From: Marinicella litoralis
GTDB taxonomy: Bacteria; Pseudomonadota; Gammaproteobacteria; Xanthomonadales; Marinicellaceae
NCBI RefSeq assembly: GCF_002591915.1
Contig: NZ_NIHB01000003.1
Coordinates: 124,001 to 188,000 of the forward strand
Reading direction: 5' to 3'
DNA: 64,000 bases
Shown piece by piece: positions 35,988-45,473 of the stretch (positions are counted from its first letter, which is position 1; the number at the start of each line of letters is the position of its first letter). Position numbers and translations under genes: made by a program. The notes under the pieces were generated by a model, which ran no database searches, was not told where the DNA came from, and saw only the letters and a program-made list of their open reading frames with translations.

Positions 35988-36740
35988 TTAAATCAGGTAA
36001 TCCAAAACAATGTAACTGCCAATAAAACCAAGCATCAACAATGACATGGCAATTAAATTAAGACGAATGGCTGTTTTGCCACGCCAGCCTTTGGTCAATC
36101 TGCCAACGATTAATATGGCAAATAACACCCAAGCTAAAAATGAAAACAGGACTTTGTGACCAATACCTTGAGCCAAGAATCCATTAACAAACATGATTCC
36201 AGTCAGCAGGGCCCCAGTCAGAAACAACCAGCCAAAAAGGATCAATTTAAATAATTTCTCTTCATTTTTTAATAGACTATTGATGGTCATACTTTGTGAG
36301 ATGAAAACATTTTTTTTCATTTTATGAATTTGGTACCCCAAATCGACAGCAACAATGGATGAAACGAATAACAAGCTATAAGCCACAATTGAAAACAAAA
36401 TGTGGATATCCAAGGCCCATTCATAGGGGTGAGCTATAGAAGTGATGGGTAAATAATAAATCCAACACAAAACTGTGATGGCAATCAAATGTATCAGTAA
36501 CCTAAGCACCAATAGTCTAAAGCCTGAGATTAAAACAATGATGTTGGATAACCAACTGACTACCAAACAAGCATTTTGGGCATTGAAAATCCATCCTGTG
36601 TCAGACAAGATGACTTGACCACACAAAATAGTTTGCAAAGCGCTCGCAAGGATCAACAAAATTTGTGAAGTCTTGAAGTGTTTAATGCTGATGATTGCCA
36701 GCAAATGAGCCAGCAAGGTGGCCATAAAAAGCAGTGTCAT
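35988..36740 (-). CDS. ypjD: CcsA-like cytochrome c assembly membrane protein YpjD
   Basis: 250 residues with about eight membrane helices. The cytochrome c assembly family pattern includes HPYEWALDIHILFSIVAYSLLF (core WALDIHILFSIVAYS) and the late GIGHKVLFSFLAWVLFA; His residues in both could bind heme. It lacks the tryptophan-rich WWD motif of true CcsA/CcmF, as usual for YpjD. Function is uncertain. Next to ffh (divergent) and the CorC-like gene, a conserved neighbourhood. Confidence 0.88.
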   Translation of the reverse strand: MTLLFMATLLAHLLAIISIKHFKTSQILLILASALQTILCGQVILSDTGWIFNAQNACLVVSWLSNIIVLISGFRLLVLRLLIHLIAITVLCWIYYLPITSIAHPYEWALDIHILFSIVAYSLLFVSSIVAVDLGYQIHKMKKNVFISQSMTINSLLKNEEKLFKLILFGWLFLTGALLTGIMFVNGFLAQGIGHKVLFSFLAWVLFAILIVGRLTKGWRGKTAIRLNLIAMSLLMLGFIGSYIVLDYLI

Positions 36741-36774
36741 ATGTTATTTGAGGCAATTAAAGTTCACGGCCTCA

Positions 36775-36803
36775 TTTATCTTTGATAATTAAGCCATTAT
36801 AAT
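36775..36803 (+). promoter_or_regulatory. Predicted promoter of ffh
   Basis: TATAAT (36798-36803) with a weak TTTATC -35 (36775-36780) at 17 bases. Transcription would start near 36810, about 30 bases before the ATG. Confidence 0.45.
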
Positions 36804-36840
36804 AGCATGTCTTATTAATACCAACAGGATAATCGACACA

Positions 36841-38199
36841 ATGTTTGATAACTTAACAGACCGACTTTCCAAGAGCATTCAAAAGATCAGGGGCCAGGCC
36901 AATCTGTCTGAAGACAATGTCAAAGAAGCCTTGCGTGAGGTCAGGGTGGCGTTGTTAGAAGCAGATGTTGCCTTACCAGTGGTCAAGTCTTTTATCGATG
37001 ATGTAAAAGAACGTGCTTTGGGTAAAGAAGTCATGACCAGCTTGAAACCCGCTCAAGTCATGGTGAAAGTTGTCCAAGAGGAATTGGTAAAAGTATTGGG
37101 TGATGCCACAGAAGGTATTAACTTCAATGCCCAACCACCTGTTGTTATCTTAATGGCTGGTTTGCAGGGTGCTGGTAAGACCACCACCACAGGTAAATTG
37201 GCTAAATACCTTAAGGATCGAGAAAACAAAAAGGTCATGGTTGTTTCAGCGGATGTTTATCGTCCAGCGGCCATTGAACAACTGCAAACAGTGGCAGAAC
37301 AAGTGGGAGCCACTTGGTTTCCATCTTCAGTCATTGATGATCCTATTACCATTGGTATGACTGCTTTACAAGCGGCCAAAAAAGGCTATTATGATGTACT
37401 GATTGTCGATACAGCTGGCCGTTTGGCCGTTGATGATGCAATGATGAAAGAAATTAAATCATTGCAAAATTCAATCAACCCAACAGAAACTTTGTTTGTG
37501 GTTGATGCCATGACTGGGCAAGATGCTGCCAATACTGCCAAGGCATTTGCAGATGCACTTGATTTAACAGGTGTGATACTGACTAAGGTGGATGGTGATG
37601 CACGTGGTGGTGCTGCCTTGTCGGTGAAAACAATCACCGGTAAACCCATTAAGTTTCAAGGTGTGGGTGAAAAAATGGATGCCCTTGAACCCTTTCACCC
37701 TGATCGAATTGCTTCGAGCATATTGGGTATGGGTGATGTGCTTTCTTTGGTTGAAGAAGTTGAGCGCAAAATTGATAAGAAAAAAGCCGAGAAATTGGCT
37801 AAAAAAGTGGCCACAGGCAATAAATTCACTTTAGAGGACTTTCAAGACCAGTTGTTACAAATGCAAAACATGGGCGGTATGTCGTCGATGTTAGATAAAT
37901 TACCTGGTATGAGCAACTTGCCTGATATGGTAAAAGACCAAGTCAATGACAAGAGCACTGGGCGTATGTTGGCTGTTATCAGTTCGATGACAACAAAAGA
38001 AAAACGTTATCCGCAATTAATTAAAGGGTCACGGAAACGCAGAATTGCTAATGGTTCTGGTACAACCATACAAGATGTTTCAAAATTGTTGAAGCAATAC
38101 AGTCAAATGCAGAAAATGATGCGTAAATTCAAAGGCAAGGGAATGATGAAAATGATGCAAAAACTGGGTGGTAAAATGCCTGGTGGGTTGCCATTTTAA
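36841..38199 (+). CDS. ffh: Signal recognition particle protein Ffh
   Basis: 452 residues, the usual length. N domain (about 1-85) with LREVRVALLEADVAL; G domain with GLQGAGKTTTTGKLAKYL (P-loop GAGKTTTTGK), DTAGRL, TKVDGDARGGAALS and GVGEKMDALEPFHP; methionine-rich M domain from about 325, including the RKRRIANGSG loop that binds 4.5S RNA and many Met residues for signal sequences. It targets inner-membrane proteins to FtsY and SecYEG. Confidence 0.98.
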   Translation: MFDNLTDRLSKSIQKIRGQANLSEDNVKEALREVRVALLEADVALPVVKSFIDDVKERALGKEVMTSLKPAQVMVKVVQEELVKVLGDATEGINFNAQPPVVILMAGLQGAGKTTTTGKLAKYLKDRENKKVMVVSADVYRPAAIEQLQTVAEQVGATWFPSSVIDDPITIGMTALQAAKKGYYDVLIVDTAGRLAVDDAMMKEIKSLQNSINPTETLFVVDAMTGQDAANTAKAFADALDLTGVILTKVDGDARGGAALSVKTITGKPIKFQGVGEKMDALEPFHPDRIASSILGMGDVLSLVEEVERKIDKKKAEKLAKKVATGNKFTLEDFQDQLLQMQNMGGMSSMLDKLPGMSNLPDMVKDQVNDKSTGRMLAVISSMTTKEKRYPQLIKGSRKRRIANGSGTTIQDVSKLLKQYSQMQKMMRKFKGKGMMKMMQKLGGKMPGGLPF

Positions 38200-38216
38200 T
38201 GGTCTTGATTTGATTG

Positions 38217-38912
38217 ATGCCATTTATCATGGTTTTATTGCTGCTGTTTCCAGTGGCATTGTACGCAAAAACACCTAAATTCTTCCATTGTCAGCAAGAA
38301 GATGGTCGTGTGGTGGTTCAAGACAGGCGATGTGACATCACTCAGCTACAACAGGCACAGCCAAAATTAAAAGTCTCACCCAAGCGCCAGAAAAAAGTCA
38401 AGGTAAAAGATCAGGGTTCAGTGAAACCTCTTCAAACAAAGGCTCAAAACACGTATTCCAATCAAGATAGAAGCCCATATTTCGTGTTTGGTTGGGATAG
38501 GTTTCTACCAGCCAATTGGATGTTATTAAAAGAAGAGGTCGGTTCGATTCATCATCTGTTGCTCAGTAAAAGTAAATTCAATGGGTCTAATGATTTTGTG
38601 TCTGGAATTAAATTGTCGGTGTATTCACAAACCATGAGACACCAACAACAGGGCGCATTTTCATTGGCATTGACTTTGTATCATCAAATCAGAGAGCAGC
38701 ACAGCAATCAACTCATTGACAGTCAATTTAAATCTCACGAACGTTTTAAAATATTCAACATTGGGTATCGAATTAACCCATCTATATCGGCGTTGACCGA
38801 GTTTTATATTGACGAGTCCAACAATGATTTATTTGTTTTAACCATTCAGTCTAATCAAAGAAATTGGTCTTTAAATCAAATACTTGCCAATGAAATAATA
38901 AGTAATTTATAA
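38217..38912 (+). CDS. Exported DUF4124-like protein of unknown role
   Basis: 231 residues from the ATG at 38217, 17 bases after ffh. An N-terminal signal peptide (about 3-17, ending YAK) is followed by FHCQQEDGRVVVQDRRCD, which resembles the DUF4124 beta-hairpin with its Cys pair. A basic linker (SPKRQKKVKVKDQ) leads to a C-terminal domain of about 140 residues, including FVFGWDRFLPANWMLL and SNDLFVLTIQSNQ, that I do not recognise. Probably periplasmic. Perhaps cotranscribed with ffh. Confidence 0.7.
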   Translation: MPFIMVLLLLFPVALYAKTPKFFHCQQEDGRVVVQDRRCDITQLQQAQPKLKVSPKRQKKVKVKDQGSVKPLQTKAQNTYSNQDRSPYFVFGWDRFLPANWMLLKEEVGSIHHLLLSKSKFNGSNDFVSGIKLSVYSQTMRHQQQGAFSLALTLYHQIREQHSNQLIDSQFKSHERFKIFNIGYRINPSISALTEFYIDESNNDLFVLTIQSNQRNWSLNQILANEIISNL

Positions 38913-38929
38913 TTCTAATTTTTGTTTTG

Positions 38930-39664
38930 TTATTCATGAATTCCACATTCTCTTTTAAGACCAAAAAACCTGAGATTTCCTGGGTCATCAACTTCATGTA
39001 TTGATCGAGTGGTGTGGGTATCACCAACACTGAGGTAACCTTTTTCCCATAAAGGGTGCTGTGGTAATTTATGTTTGTTTAAATATTGAAATAAATCTCG
39101 GTCAGTCCAGTCTAATAATGGGTGGACTTTAAAGCGGTGGTTTTTAAAAACCACCCAATCCAAGTTCTTTCTTAATTCTGATTGGTTCCTGCGGACACCA
39201 GAAAACCATGTGTTGATTGATAATTCAACCAGAGCTTGTTCCAATGGCTGCACTTTACGTATTTGGTTATACTGTTCAATTCCAGCCACGCCTTGTTGCC
39301 ACAATTGGCCGTAATGACTTTCAAATCGTGCGGCAGAAATTTGGCATTGGTGTATGTTTAGCTTGAGATTCAAAAGTTGTTCTAATTGTGCTGCATACTG
39401 GTAGGTTTCCTTAAATAAATAACCTGTATCTATCATTATTACCGGGATTCCTGGAATGATTTGATTTATCAGGTGTAAAAATACTGCTGAGTGAATGCCA
39501 AAACTGGATGTCATCGCCAATTGTTGCGGAGCCTGTTGAGCCATTAATTCAATTCGATTTATCACACTCATGCCACCCAATTTTTGATTCAACTCGTTCA
39601 AATCCAGGTACCCCTGGTGAGTTCTGTTGCCATCTTGGGGTATTGGCACACATGACTGCATCAT
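38930..39664 (-). CDS. cysH: Phosphoadenosine phosphosulfate reductase CysH
   Basis: 244 residues from the ATG at 39664, which overlaps the cysI stop. The catalytic Cys is in the C-terminal KRECGIHE. The nucleotide-binding region has MTSSFGIHSAVFLHL and VIMIDTGYLFKETY; WFSGVRRNQSELR and KVHPLLDWTDRDL are further family motifs. It lacks the CC and CxxC cysteines that bind the iron-sulfur cluster of APS reductases, so PAPS is the likely substrate. It reduces PAPS to sulfite, which CysJI then reduces. Confidence 0.96.
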   Translation of the reverse strand: MMQSCVPIPQDGNRTHQGYLDLNELNQKLGGMSVINRIELMAQQAPQQLAMTSSFGIHSAVFLHLINQIIPGIPVIMIDTGYLFKETYQYAAQLEQLLNLKLNIHQCQISAARFESHYGQLWQQGVAGIEQYNQIRKVQPLEQALVELSINTWFSGVRRNQSELRKNLDWVVFKNHRFKVHPLLDWTDRDLFQYLNKHKLPQHPLWEKGYLSVGDTHTTRSIHEVDDPGNLRFFGLKRECGIHE

Positions 39665-41370
39665 GATTCCACCCATTTCAAGTGAACTTGTTTACCGTGA
39701 GTTACTGCGCTGACATATTGAGCCCTAATAACAAAGTCACCAAATGATTCATTGCTTATTGCATCTTTGGCATAGTGACTGAATATGTCATCTAATTGTT
39801 TTAAGATATCAGATTCAGTGATGTTCTCTAAATACAATTGATTCAAGCGAGTGCCATCAGGCTTTCCACCCAGGTACATGTTATAACGTCCAAGCGCTTT
39901 GCCGACAAAACCAATTTCAGCGATAAAAGGACGAGCACATCCATTGGGGCACCCAGTCATTCTGATCATGATGCCACGGTTGGAAATGTGGTGTTTTTGT
40001 TGTAATCCGTCAATCTGGTTGATGAGTTCAGGTAAGTACCTTTCTGCTTCAGCCATGGCCAATGAACAAGTTGGTAAGGCCACACAAGCCATTGATAATT
40101 GTCGAGTTAAAGAAACTTGTTGGTTGATTTTATAAAGTCCTAACAACTGATCAATTTGATTTTTTGCTGAATCTGGAACTTGAGCAATGATTAAATTTTG
40201 ATTGGCGGTTAAACGAAAATTGCCTTGATGAATTTGGGCAATCTCACGTAAAGCGGTTCTCAGCGAATTCATACCGTCATCTTTAACCCTGCCATTGGCA
40301 ATAAAGAGTGTATGATTCCAAGAACCATCTAAGTTTTTTCTCCAGCCGAACCGATCGCCATTGTGGGTGAATTCAATTTTTTTTGCTGCCAACAGCGGTT
40401 GCCCCATGTGGTCTGATAATTGTCCCCTGAGCCAGTCAATACCATGGTCATCAACGGTGTATTTAAACCGCGCGTGTTTTCGATTGGTGCGATCACCATG
40501 GTCCCTTTGAATTTTGACTGTATTTTCAGCCACAAGCAGCACCTGGTCAGGCGTGCAAAAACCCAAAGTGTGAGCCAATAAAGGAAAGGTGCTTGAGTCA
40601 CCATGCGTGGTGCCCATGCCGCCGCCTACAGTCACGTTGTATCCCACTAATTCATGGTTTTCAATGATTGCGATAAAACCAAGGTCGTGAGCCAAAACAT
40701 CTACGTCATTGTCAGGTGGTATCACCACTGCAATTTTGAATTTTCTGGGTAAATAAGTTTTACCATAAATGGGTTCATGGTCAGTTTTTGATTCAGATTT
40801 TACTTTTTCGCCATCAATCCAAATTTCGTGATAAGCGCTGGTTTGTGGGGTTAAATGGTCGCTGATGGCCTTGGCATCTTGATACACCCGATAATGGATT
40901 GACGACAGTTCAGGGTTGGCTGTACACATGACGTTCCGGTTAACATCTCCACAAGCTGCAATGGTGTCCATTAGCTGTTGATTTATGGCTGCAATGGTGG
41001 GTTTAAGGTTCTTTTTAATAACCCCATGAAATTGAAAAGCTTGCCTGGTTGTAATGCGTATTGATCCATTGGCATACCGGTCTGCCATATCATCGATTGC
41101 GAGCCATTGTTCAGGTGTACATATGCCACCAGGAACCCTGGCGCGAATCATGAAGCTGTACAGCGGTTCAAGCTTCTGTTTTGATCGCTCTTTTCTTAAG
41201 TCACGATCATCTTGTTGATAAATGCCGTGGAATTTACTGATTTGGGTATCATTTTCGGATATTGAGCCAGTCACTTCATTGCCAAGTTCGGAGGCGATGG
41301 TTCCTCTCAGGAAGTTGCTGTTTTCTTTGATGAATTCTACCGCTACAGGTTGGTTTTTGTTCGTGTTCAT
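39661..41370 (-). CDS. cysI: Sulfite reductase hemoprotein beta subunit CysI
   Basis: 569 residues, matching E. coli at 570. The siroheme/4Fe-4S cysteines are in CVALPTC and TGCPNGCARP. Two ferredoxin-like half-domains carry RARVPGGICTPEQW (cores VPGGICTPEQW) and the siroheme-binding ITTRQAFQFHG. NVMCTANP and GGMGTTHGDSSTFP fit the family. It reduces sulfite to sulfide with six electrons from CysJ. It follows cysJ with no gap and has AGGA within the end of cysJ. Confidence 0.97.
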   Translation of the reverse strand: MNTNKNQPVAVEFIKENSNFLRGTIASELGNEVTGSISENDTQISKFHGIYQQDDRDLRKERSKQKLEPLYSFMIRARVPGGICTPEQWLAIDDMADRYANGSIRITTRQAFQFHGVIKKNLKPTIAAINQQLMDTIAACGDVNRNVMCTANPELSSIHYRVYQDAKAISDHLTPQTSAYHEIWIDGEKVKSESKTDHEPIYGKTYLPRKFKIAVVIPPDNDVDVLAHDLGFIAIIENHELVGYNVTVGGGMGTTHGDSSTFPLLAHTLGFCTPDQVLLVAENTVKIQRDHGDRTNRKHARFKYTVDDHGIDWLRGQLSDHMGQPLLAAKKIEFTHNGDRFGWRKNLDGSWNHTLFIANGRVKDDGMNSLRTALREIAQIHQGNFRLTANQNLIIAQVPDSAKNQIDQLLGLYKINQQVSLTRQLSMACVALPTCSLAMAEAERYLPELINQIDGLQQKHHISNRGIMIRMTGCPNGCARPFIAEIGFVGKALGRYNMYLGGKPDGTRLNQLYLENITESDILKQLDDIFSHYAKDAISNESFGDFVIRAQYVSAVTHGKQVHLKWVES

Positions 41371-43227
41371 TTAATAAACATCCTTTTGGTATTTGTGAGT
41401 TCTTTTGAGTTTTTTTAAATATGTCTTGGCATCACCGAACGATAAATTGCCATGTTGACTGATGATATCGATTAAGGTTTGTTCAACGTCTTTTGCCATG
41501 TGATTGGCATCACCACACAGATAAATACTGGCATCATTTTCTATCCAGCTCCAAATGAGTTGAGACTTGTCTTTGAGCTTGTCTTGAACGTAAATTTTAT
41601 GTGTTTGATCTCTGCTGAAAGCCACATCAATTTCATTTAATACCCCTTGTTGTTGAAGTTTGAGCCATTCTGTTTGATATAAAAAGTCAGTGGCAAAATG
41701 AGGATTGCCAAAGAACAACCAGTTTTCCCCACTCGCTTGTTGTTCCTTCCGTTCTTGTAGGAACGCCCTGAAAGGGGCCACGCCTGTACCTGGTCCAATT
41801 AAAATGATCGGTGTTGTTGGGTTTTTAGGCAACTTAAAGTGTTTGTTGGGTTCTACATAGATTTTTACCTTATCTCCGACTTTTGCACGGTCGCATAGCA
41901 AGCCACTGGCTAATCCATAGTGACCATTTGCAGTGGCATTGGATAAATTGATGGTCAAGTGTACTTCATCATCATATATCGATTGGGATGAAGCAATTGA
42001 ATACAATCGTGGTGTGATGGCTCTTAAATGACCCAGTGATTTTTTAACATCAATTTTTTGCCCTGGATCAAATTCATTCAATAGGTTAACCAATTGTTTT
42101 TGTTCGCAATAGGCATTAAATGCTTCATGAGAATTAGCTAAGTTCTGTAACTCAATATTTTCAATTTGTTCAGAAAGAAATTTGACAAAGGGTTTGCTGA
42201 TTTGGGTGATTTCAATGTGCTCAGTCAACAAAGCTTTGATGTTTTTAGTATGCTGTTTGAATGTAACTACCTCATTACCCTGAAGTTTCCAATGCTTGAG
42301 CAGACGTTCGACGGCGTTTGGATTGTTGTCTGCTATCACTGCAACAGAATCACCTGGTTGGTATTGAACTTGAGTTGGATCAATCGCCAGTTCAATATGG
42401 TAGGTGTTTTTATCAGAGCCACGGCCAGTTAATTTTTGCTTGGTTAAAATTTCTGCTTCATAAGGGTTGGATTTATTCGAAACACATAGGGATTCTGTAT
42501 TTTGAATGGGTAAAGTGGTGATGTTACCAAGGTCTTGAGGTGAAGGTTTAATTACATCTTCAACTTTAACTAATATGTCGTCAATCCACTGACCAGAGGC
42601 TGGTTCAAAATCAACATCACAGTCGACACGCTCATGGATTCTTTTGGCCCCAAGTTCATTGAGCCTATGGTCGATGTCCTTACCAGTTTGACAGTAATAT
42701 TCATAACTGCTGTCACCCAATGCAAGCACACTGTATTGGAGACCTGTAAGATCGGGGGCATTTTTTTTGAATAATTGTTCATAAAATATGTCTGCATCAT
42801 CTGGAGCTTCTCCTTCTCCATGGGTGCTGATAACCAAGGTAATCAATGACTTTTTAACCAATTGTTTGACCGAAATATCAGCCAATGAGAATATCTCAGT
42901 CAGCAAACCGGCTTCAGTGGCTAAAGACTTTAAGTTTTTTGCTACTGATTCACCATTACCTGTTTGACTGCCGTATAAAATAGTCAGTTTCTTGGCTTTG
43001 TGGTTTTTAACAGCTGCAGTTTCAGTGACCTGTTCGCTGAAGGAAGCTGTTGCAAGAGAGTTGCCAGCCAAATAACCAGACAACCATATTTTTTGACTGG
43101 AATCCAGTTGTTCTAATACTTTGGCCAGTTGCGCACATTGATCTGGGTTGATGTTATTTTGTGGCCAGTCAATCATGGCCAATGTATTCAAGTTCACTGT
43201 TATGTTTTTAGTTGAGAAAGTGCTCAA
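41371..43227 (-). CDS. cysJ: Sulfite reductase flavoprotein alpha subunit CysJ
   Basis: 618 residues if the TTG at 43227 is used; an ATG at 43176 (601 residues, the E. coli size) is an equally good start and none has a clear Shine-Dalgarno. Flavodoxin domain: ILYGSQTGNGESVAKNL, STHGEGEAPDDA, LALGDSSYEYYCQTG. FAD domain: ITPRLYSIASS; NADPH domain: ILIGPGTGVAPFRAFLQER, LFFGNPHFATDFLYQ and YLCGDANHMAKDV. It carries electrons from NADPH through FAD and FMN to CysI. First gene of cysJIH. Confidence 0.96.
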   Translation of the reverse strand: MSTFSTKNITVNLNTLAMIDWPQNNINPDQCAQLAKVLEQLDSSQKIWLSGYLAGNSLATASFSEQVTETAAVKNHKAKKLTILYGSQTGNGESVAKNLKSLATEAGLLTEIFSLADISVKQLVKKSLITLVISTHGEGEAPDDADIFYEQLFKKNAPDLTGLQYSVLALGDSSYEYYCQTGKDIDHRLNELGAKRIHERVDCDVDFEPASGQWIDDILVKVEDVIKPSPQDLGNITTLPIQNTESLCVSNKSNPYEAEILTKQKLTGRGSDKNTYHIELAIDPTQVQYQPGDSVAVIADNNPNAVERLLKHWKLQGNEVVTFKQHTKNIKALLTEHIEITQISKPFVKFLSEQIENIELQNLANSHEAFNAYCEQKQLVNLLNEFDPGQKIDVKKSLGHLRAITPRLYSIASSQSIYDDEVHLTINLSNATANGHYGLASGLLCDRAKVGDKVKIYVEPNKHFKLPKNPTTPIILIGPGTGVAPFRAFLQERKEQQASGENWLFFGNPHFATDFLYQTEWLKLQQQGVLNEIDVAFSRDQTHKIYVQDKLKDKSQLIWSWIENDASIYLCGDANHMAKDVEQTLIDIISQHGNLSFGDAKTYLKKLKRTHKYQKDVY

Positions 43228-43312
43228 AGTTTAGATGGCTGAATGAAAGATGTGAACGTAGCAATCTTGATATGCTTAGAACATTTGCTTATGAGGTCAA
43301 TTAATGTCGCAG

Positions 43313-43345
43313 GAACTGATTCGATTTCTAAAAATAAATCGGTTC
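43313..43345. promoter_or_regulatory. Imperfect inverted repeat in the cysJ/lipoprotein divergent region
   Basis: CGATTT (43322-43327) and AAATCG (43336-43341) around eight bases, with GAAC (43313-43316) and GTTC (43342-43345) outside, interrupted by TGATT on one side. It lies in the 195-base divergent region, about 90 bases from cysJ. A CysB-like site is possible but CysB boxes are too loose to call. Confidence 0.35.
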
Positions 43346-43422
43346 ATCTGTTGTTATCAAAATCCTGGCTGCCTCATGATTTATTTTATAGGTATAATGT
43401 GTATTTTTTTCTTTAGGGTCGT

Positions 43423-44619
43423 ATGAAAATTGTTTTTATGGTGTTTTGTTGTATTGGCTTATTGGCATGTAAACAAAAAATTGAATTGCCAGAAATTAAC
43501 TATGAACAAATCAAATACTTAACACTTGGGTCTTTGACAGAAGAACAAGTGCGAGCAATGGCTGAGAAAAAATTAGAAGAAATTCCATATGCAGAGTATC
43601 AGAAACTGAGCAGTGATCAGTCTCAATTAAATGCCAGAATTCAAATGATTGTTGATGACCTTCAACAAAAAGAGGCCTTGTCATCAAAGCAATTTTTATT
43701 TCATGCCAATGTTTCCGCCAGGCGCTTTAATAAAAATGATCAAACTCTTAATTTAAGTTTCCCCTTTAAGTTTGGTCAGTTGGTTTTTCGCCCAATCAGA
43801 GCTGGGAGCCTTTTTCCTGAATATATTCAAGTACTGATCGCTAATATTGATGATTTAGCGAACATTCCTGTCAGTGAATTGTCCGATTTTGAGTCCGATT
43901 TTGAAAGCCTAAAAGCGGTTTATACCATTGAAGTGGTTGAAGCGCAGCACACGCGATATTTACAGGCCATAGTCAAACAAGTGGAGGTGTACAATGATCC
44001 TAATCATGATGACTTGGCTTATCAATTCACAGCCAAAGAGAAGGTTGTTGATATAGTCAAAAATCGTTTATTATCAGACGGATATAGCTTGAACTTAACA
44101 CCTGTTCACAGTTTCAGTTTCTTCAATAAAAGGGTGTTGGATCCATTCCACGACTTAGGGCGTCACAATGAAGTCTGTGAGAAACAAGGGCAACAGTTAA
44201 ACCACCAAGTGATCCATTGTAAATACGACCACTTAAGCGGTGATAACGGTTCAGTTTACCTTGATGTCACGGTGGTCGGTGGGAGTATGGCTGAAATTTC
44301 ATTGAAGGTGGAGGGGGATTTAACAGCGGATCAACAAGCCATGGTAATGAGAAAAGCCATGGAAGATTTGAATCTAAAGCCTGCTTTTCTCACTGCCGGT
44401 TACTCTGAATTGATTTCCAATCGAAGGGTTAAAAATGTAAAAATTTTGAATGAGGTTCTCAATGATGGCACAATTCAAAAAGTTTTAAGCTGGGAGTATT
44501 TTGGTGTTTTGATTAAATACAATCCAGCTGCCTTTAAGCCAGAAAGTGAAGGGGCCAGAAGCTTGTTCGAATTGAAAGCCAAAGCATGGATTAACTATCA
44601 GAAAAAACAAAAGGGGTGA
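43423..44619 (+). CDS. Predicted lipoprotein of unknown function
   Basis: 398 residues. The signal peptide ends in a lipobox (IGLLAC), with Cys16 to be lipidated and Lys at +2, which does not force inner-membrane retention. The first 85 mature residues look helical (EEQVRAMAEKKLEEIPYAEYQKL), followed by beta-rich regions (FLFHANVSARRF, LNLSFPFKFG, YLDVTVVGGSMAEISLKVEGD) and three Cys in the middle. I do not recognise the family. A TATAAT at 43393-43398 is the likely -10. The stop codon sits within a terminator hairpin. Confidence 0.7.
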   Translation: MKIVFMVFCCIGLLACKQKIELPEINYEQIKYLTLGSLTEEQVRAMAEKKLEEIPYAEYQKLSSDQSQLNARIQMIVDDLQQKEALSSKQFLFHANVSARRFNKNDQTLNLSFPFKFGQLVFRPIRAGSLFPEYIQVLIANIDDLANIPVSELSDFESDFESLKAVYTIEVVEAQHTRYLQAIVKQVEVYNDPNHDDLAYQFTAKEKVVDIVKNRLLSDGYSLNLTPVHSFSFFNKRVLDPFHDLGRHNEVCEKQGQQLNHQVIHCKYDHLSGDNGSVYLDVTVVGGSMAEISLKVEGDLTADQQAMVMRKAMEDLNLKPAFLTAGYSELISNRRVKNVKILNEVLNDGTIQKVLSWEYFGVLIKYNPAAFKPESEGARSLFELKAKAWINYQKKQKG

Positions 44620-44634
44620 TTCCCCCTTTTGCTT
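44609..44634. terminator. Terminator embedded at the lipoprotein gene stop
   Basis: AAAAGGGG (44609-44616) pairs with CCCCTTTT (44623-44630) around TGATTC, where the TGA is the stop codon. Ts at the end of the plus-strand stem and the convergent dehydrogenase gene 40 bases away suggest a two-way terminator. Confidence 0.6.
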
Positions 44635-44669
44635 GTTGACAGTATTTGAACCAGGCGGTTTAAACAGTT

Positions 44670-45440
44670 TTATTTGGGTTCTAAACGGACGGCCCCATCT
44701 AACCTGATGGTTGAACCATTTAAATATGTATTTTCAATGATGTGTTCGGCCATTCTGGCAAATTCTTCAGGTTGTCCTAATCGAGAAGGAAAGGGAACTG
44801 AAGCGCCCAAGGCGGCTTTTATATCATCTGGTAATCCCGCCACCATAGGAGTTAAAAATACACCTGGAGCAATGGTCATGACTCGAATGCCAAATCTTGT
44901 GAATTCTCTCGCCATGGGTAATGTCATACCTACAATACCACCTTTACTGGCCGAATAGGCTGCTTGGCCAATCTGGCCTTCAAACGCAGCAACAGATGCG
45001 GTGTTGATGATCACACCTCTTTGTCCATCGGAATCAGCTTCGTTGTTTTGCATCAAATAAGCAGCGGCTTTTGATACGTTAAAACTTCCAACTAAGTTAA
45101 CTTGAATGGCCTTGTTAAAATGGCTCAATGCCATTGGCTCTTCGCGTCCTAACACTCGACCTCCCGCCAATACCCCAGCGCAGTTGATGGCAACATTGAT
45201 AAATCCCATAAATTCCTTGGCCCGATCACAAGCCGTTTGGATATCAGTTTCATTGCTGACATCTGCTTGTACAAAACAAGCATGCTGATGACCCAGCTTA
45301 TTTACTGCTTCATCGCCAGCTTGCTGATTGATATCAAACAAAGTAACTTGACCACCTTTTTTAACAATGTATTCGGCGCATGCAAAGCCTAATCCAGAAG
45401 CGCCACCGGTGATAATGGCTTTGGTTTGTTTTAAATTCAT
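44670..45440 (-). CDS. Short-chain dehydrogenase, 3-hydroxyacyl-CoA dehydrogenase type-2-like
   Basis: 256 residues of the classical SDR family. The NAD-binding motif is [11 protein letters not shown], Asp37 in LFDINQQ indicates NAD rather than NADP, NCAG is in INCAGVLAG, and the active site is Ser in INTASVAAF with Tyr and Lys in AAYSASKGG. The closest pattern is the HSD17B10-like 2-methyl-3-hydroxybutyryl-CoA dehydrogenase group used in isoleucine and fatty acid breakdown ([30 protein letters not shown]-like end). Monocistronic by position. Confidence 0.85.
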   Translation of the reverse strand: MNLKQTKAIITGGASGLGFACAEYIVKKGGQVTLFDINQQAGDEAVNKLGHQHACFVQADVSNETDIQTACDRAKEFMGFINVAINCAGVLAGGRVLGREEPMALSHFNKAIQVNLVGSFNVSKAAAYLMQNNEADSDGQRGVIINTASVAAFEGQIGQAAYSASKGGIVGMTLPMAREFTRFGIRVMTIAPGVFLTPMVAGLPDDIKAALGASVPFPSRLGQPEEFARMAEHIIENTYLNGSTIRLDGAVRLEPK

Positions 45441-45473
45441 TTGAAGTTCTCGTGATTTTTGGGTTTAAGGAAA

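Noticed and set aside
36782-36803. TTGATA paired with TATAAT upstream of ffh
   Set aside because: The spacer is only 10 bases, too short for sigma-70; the weaker TTTATC at 17 bases was preferred.
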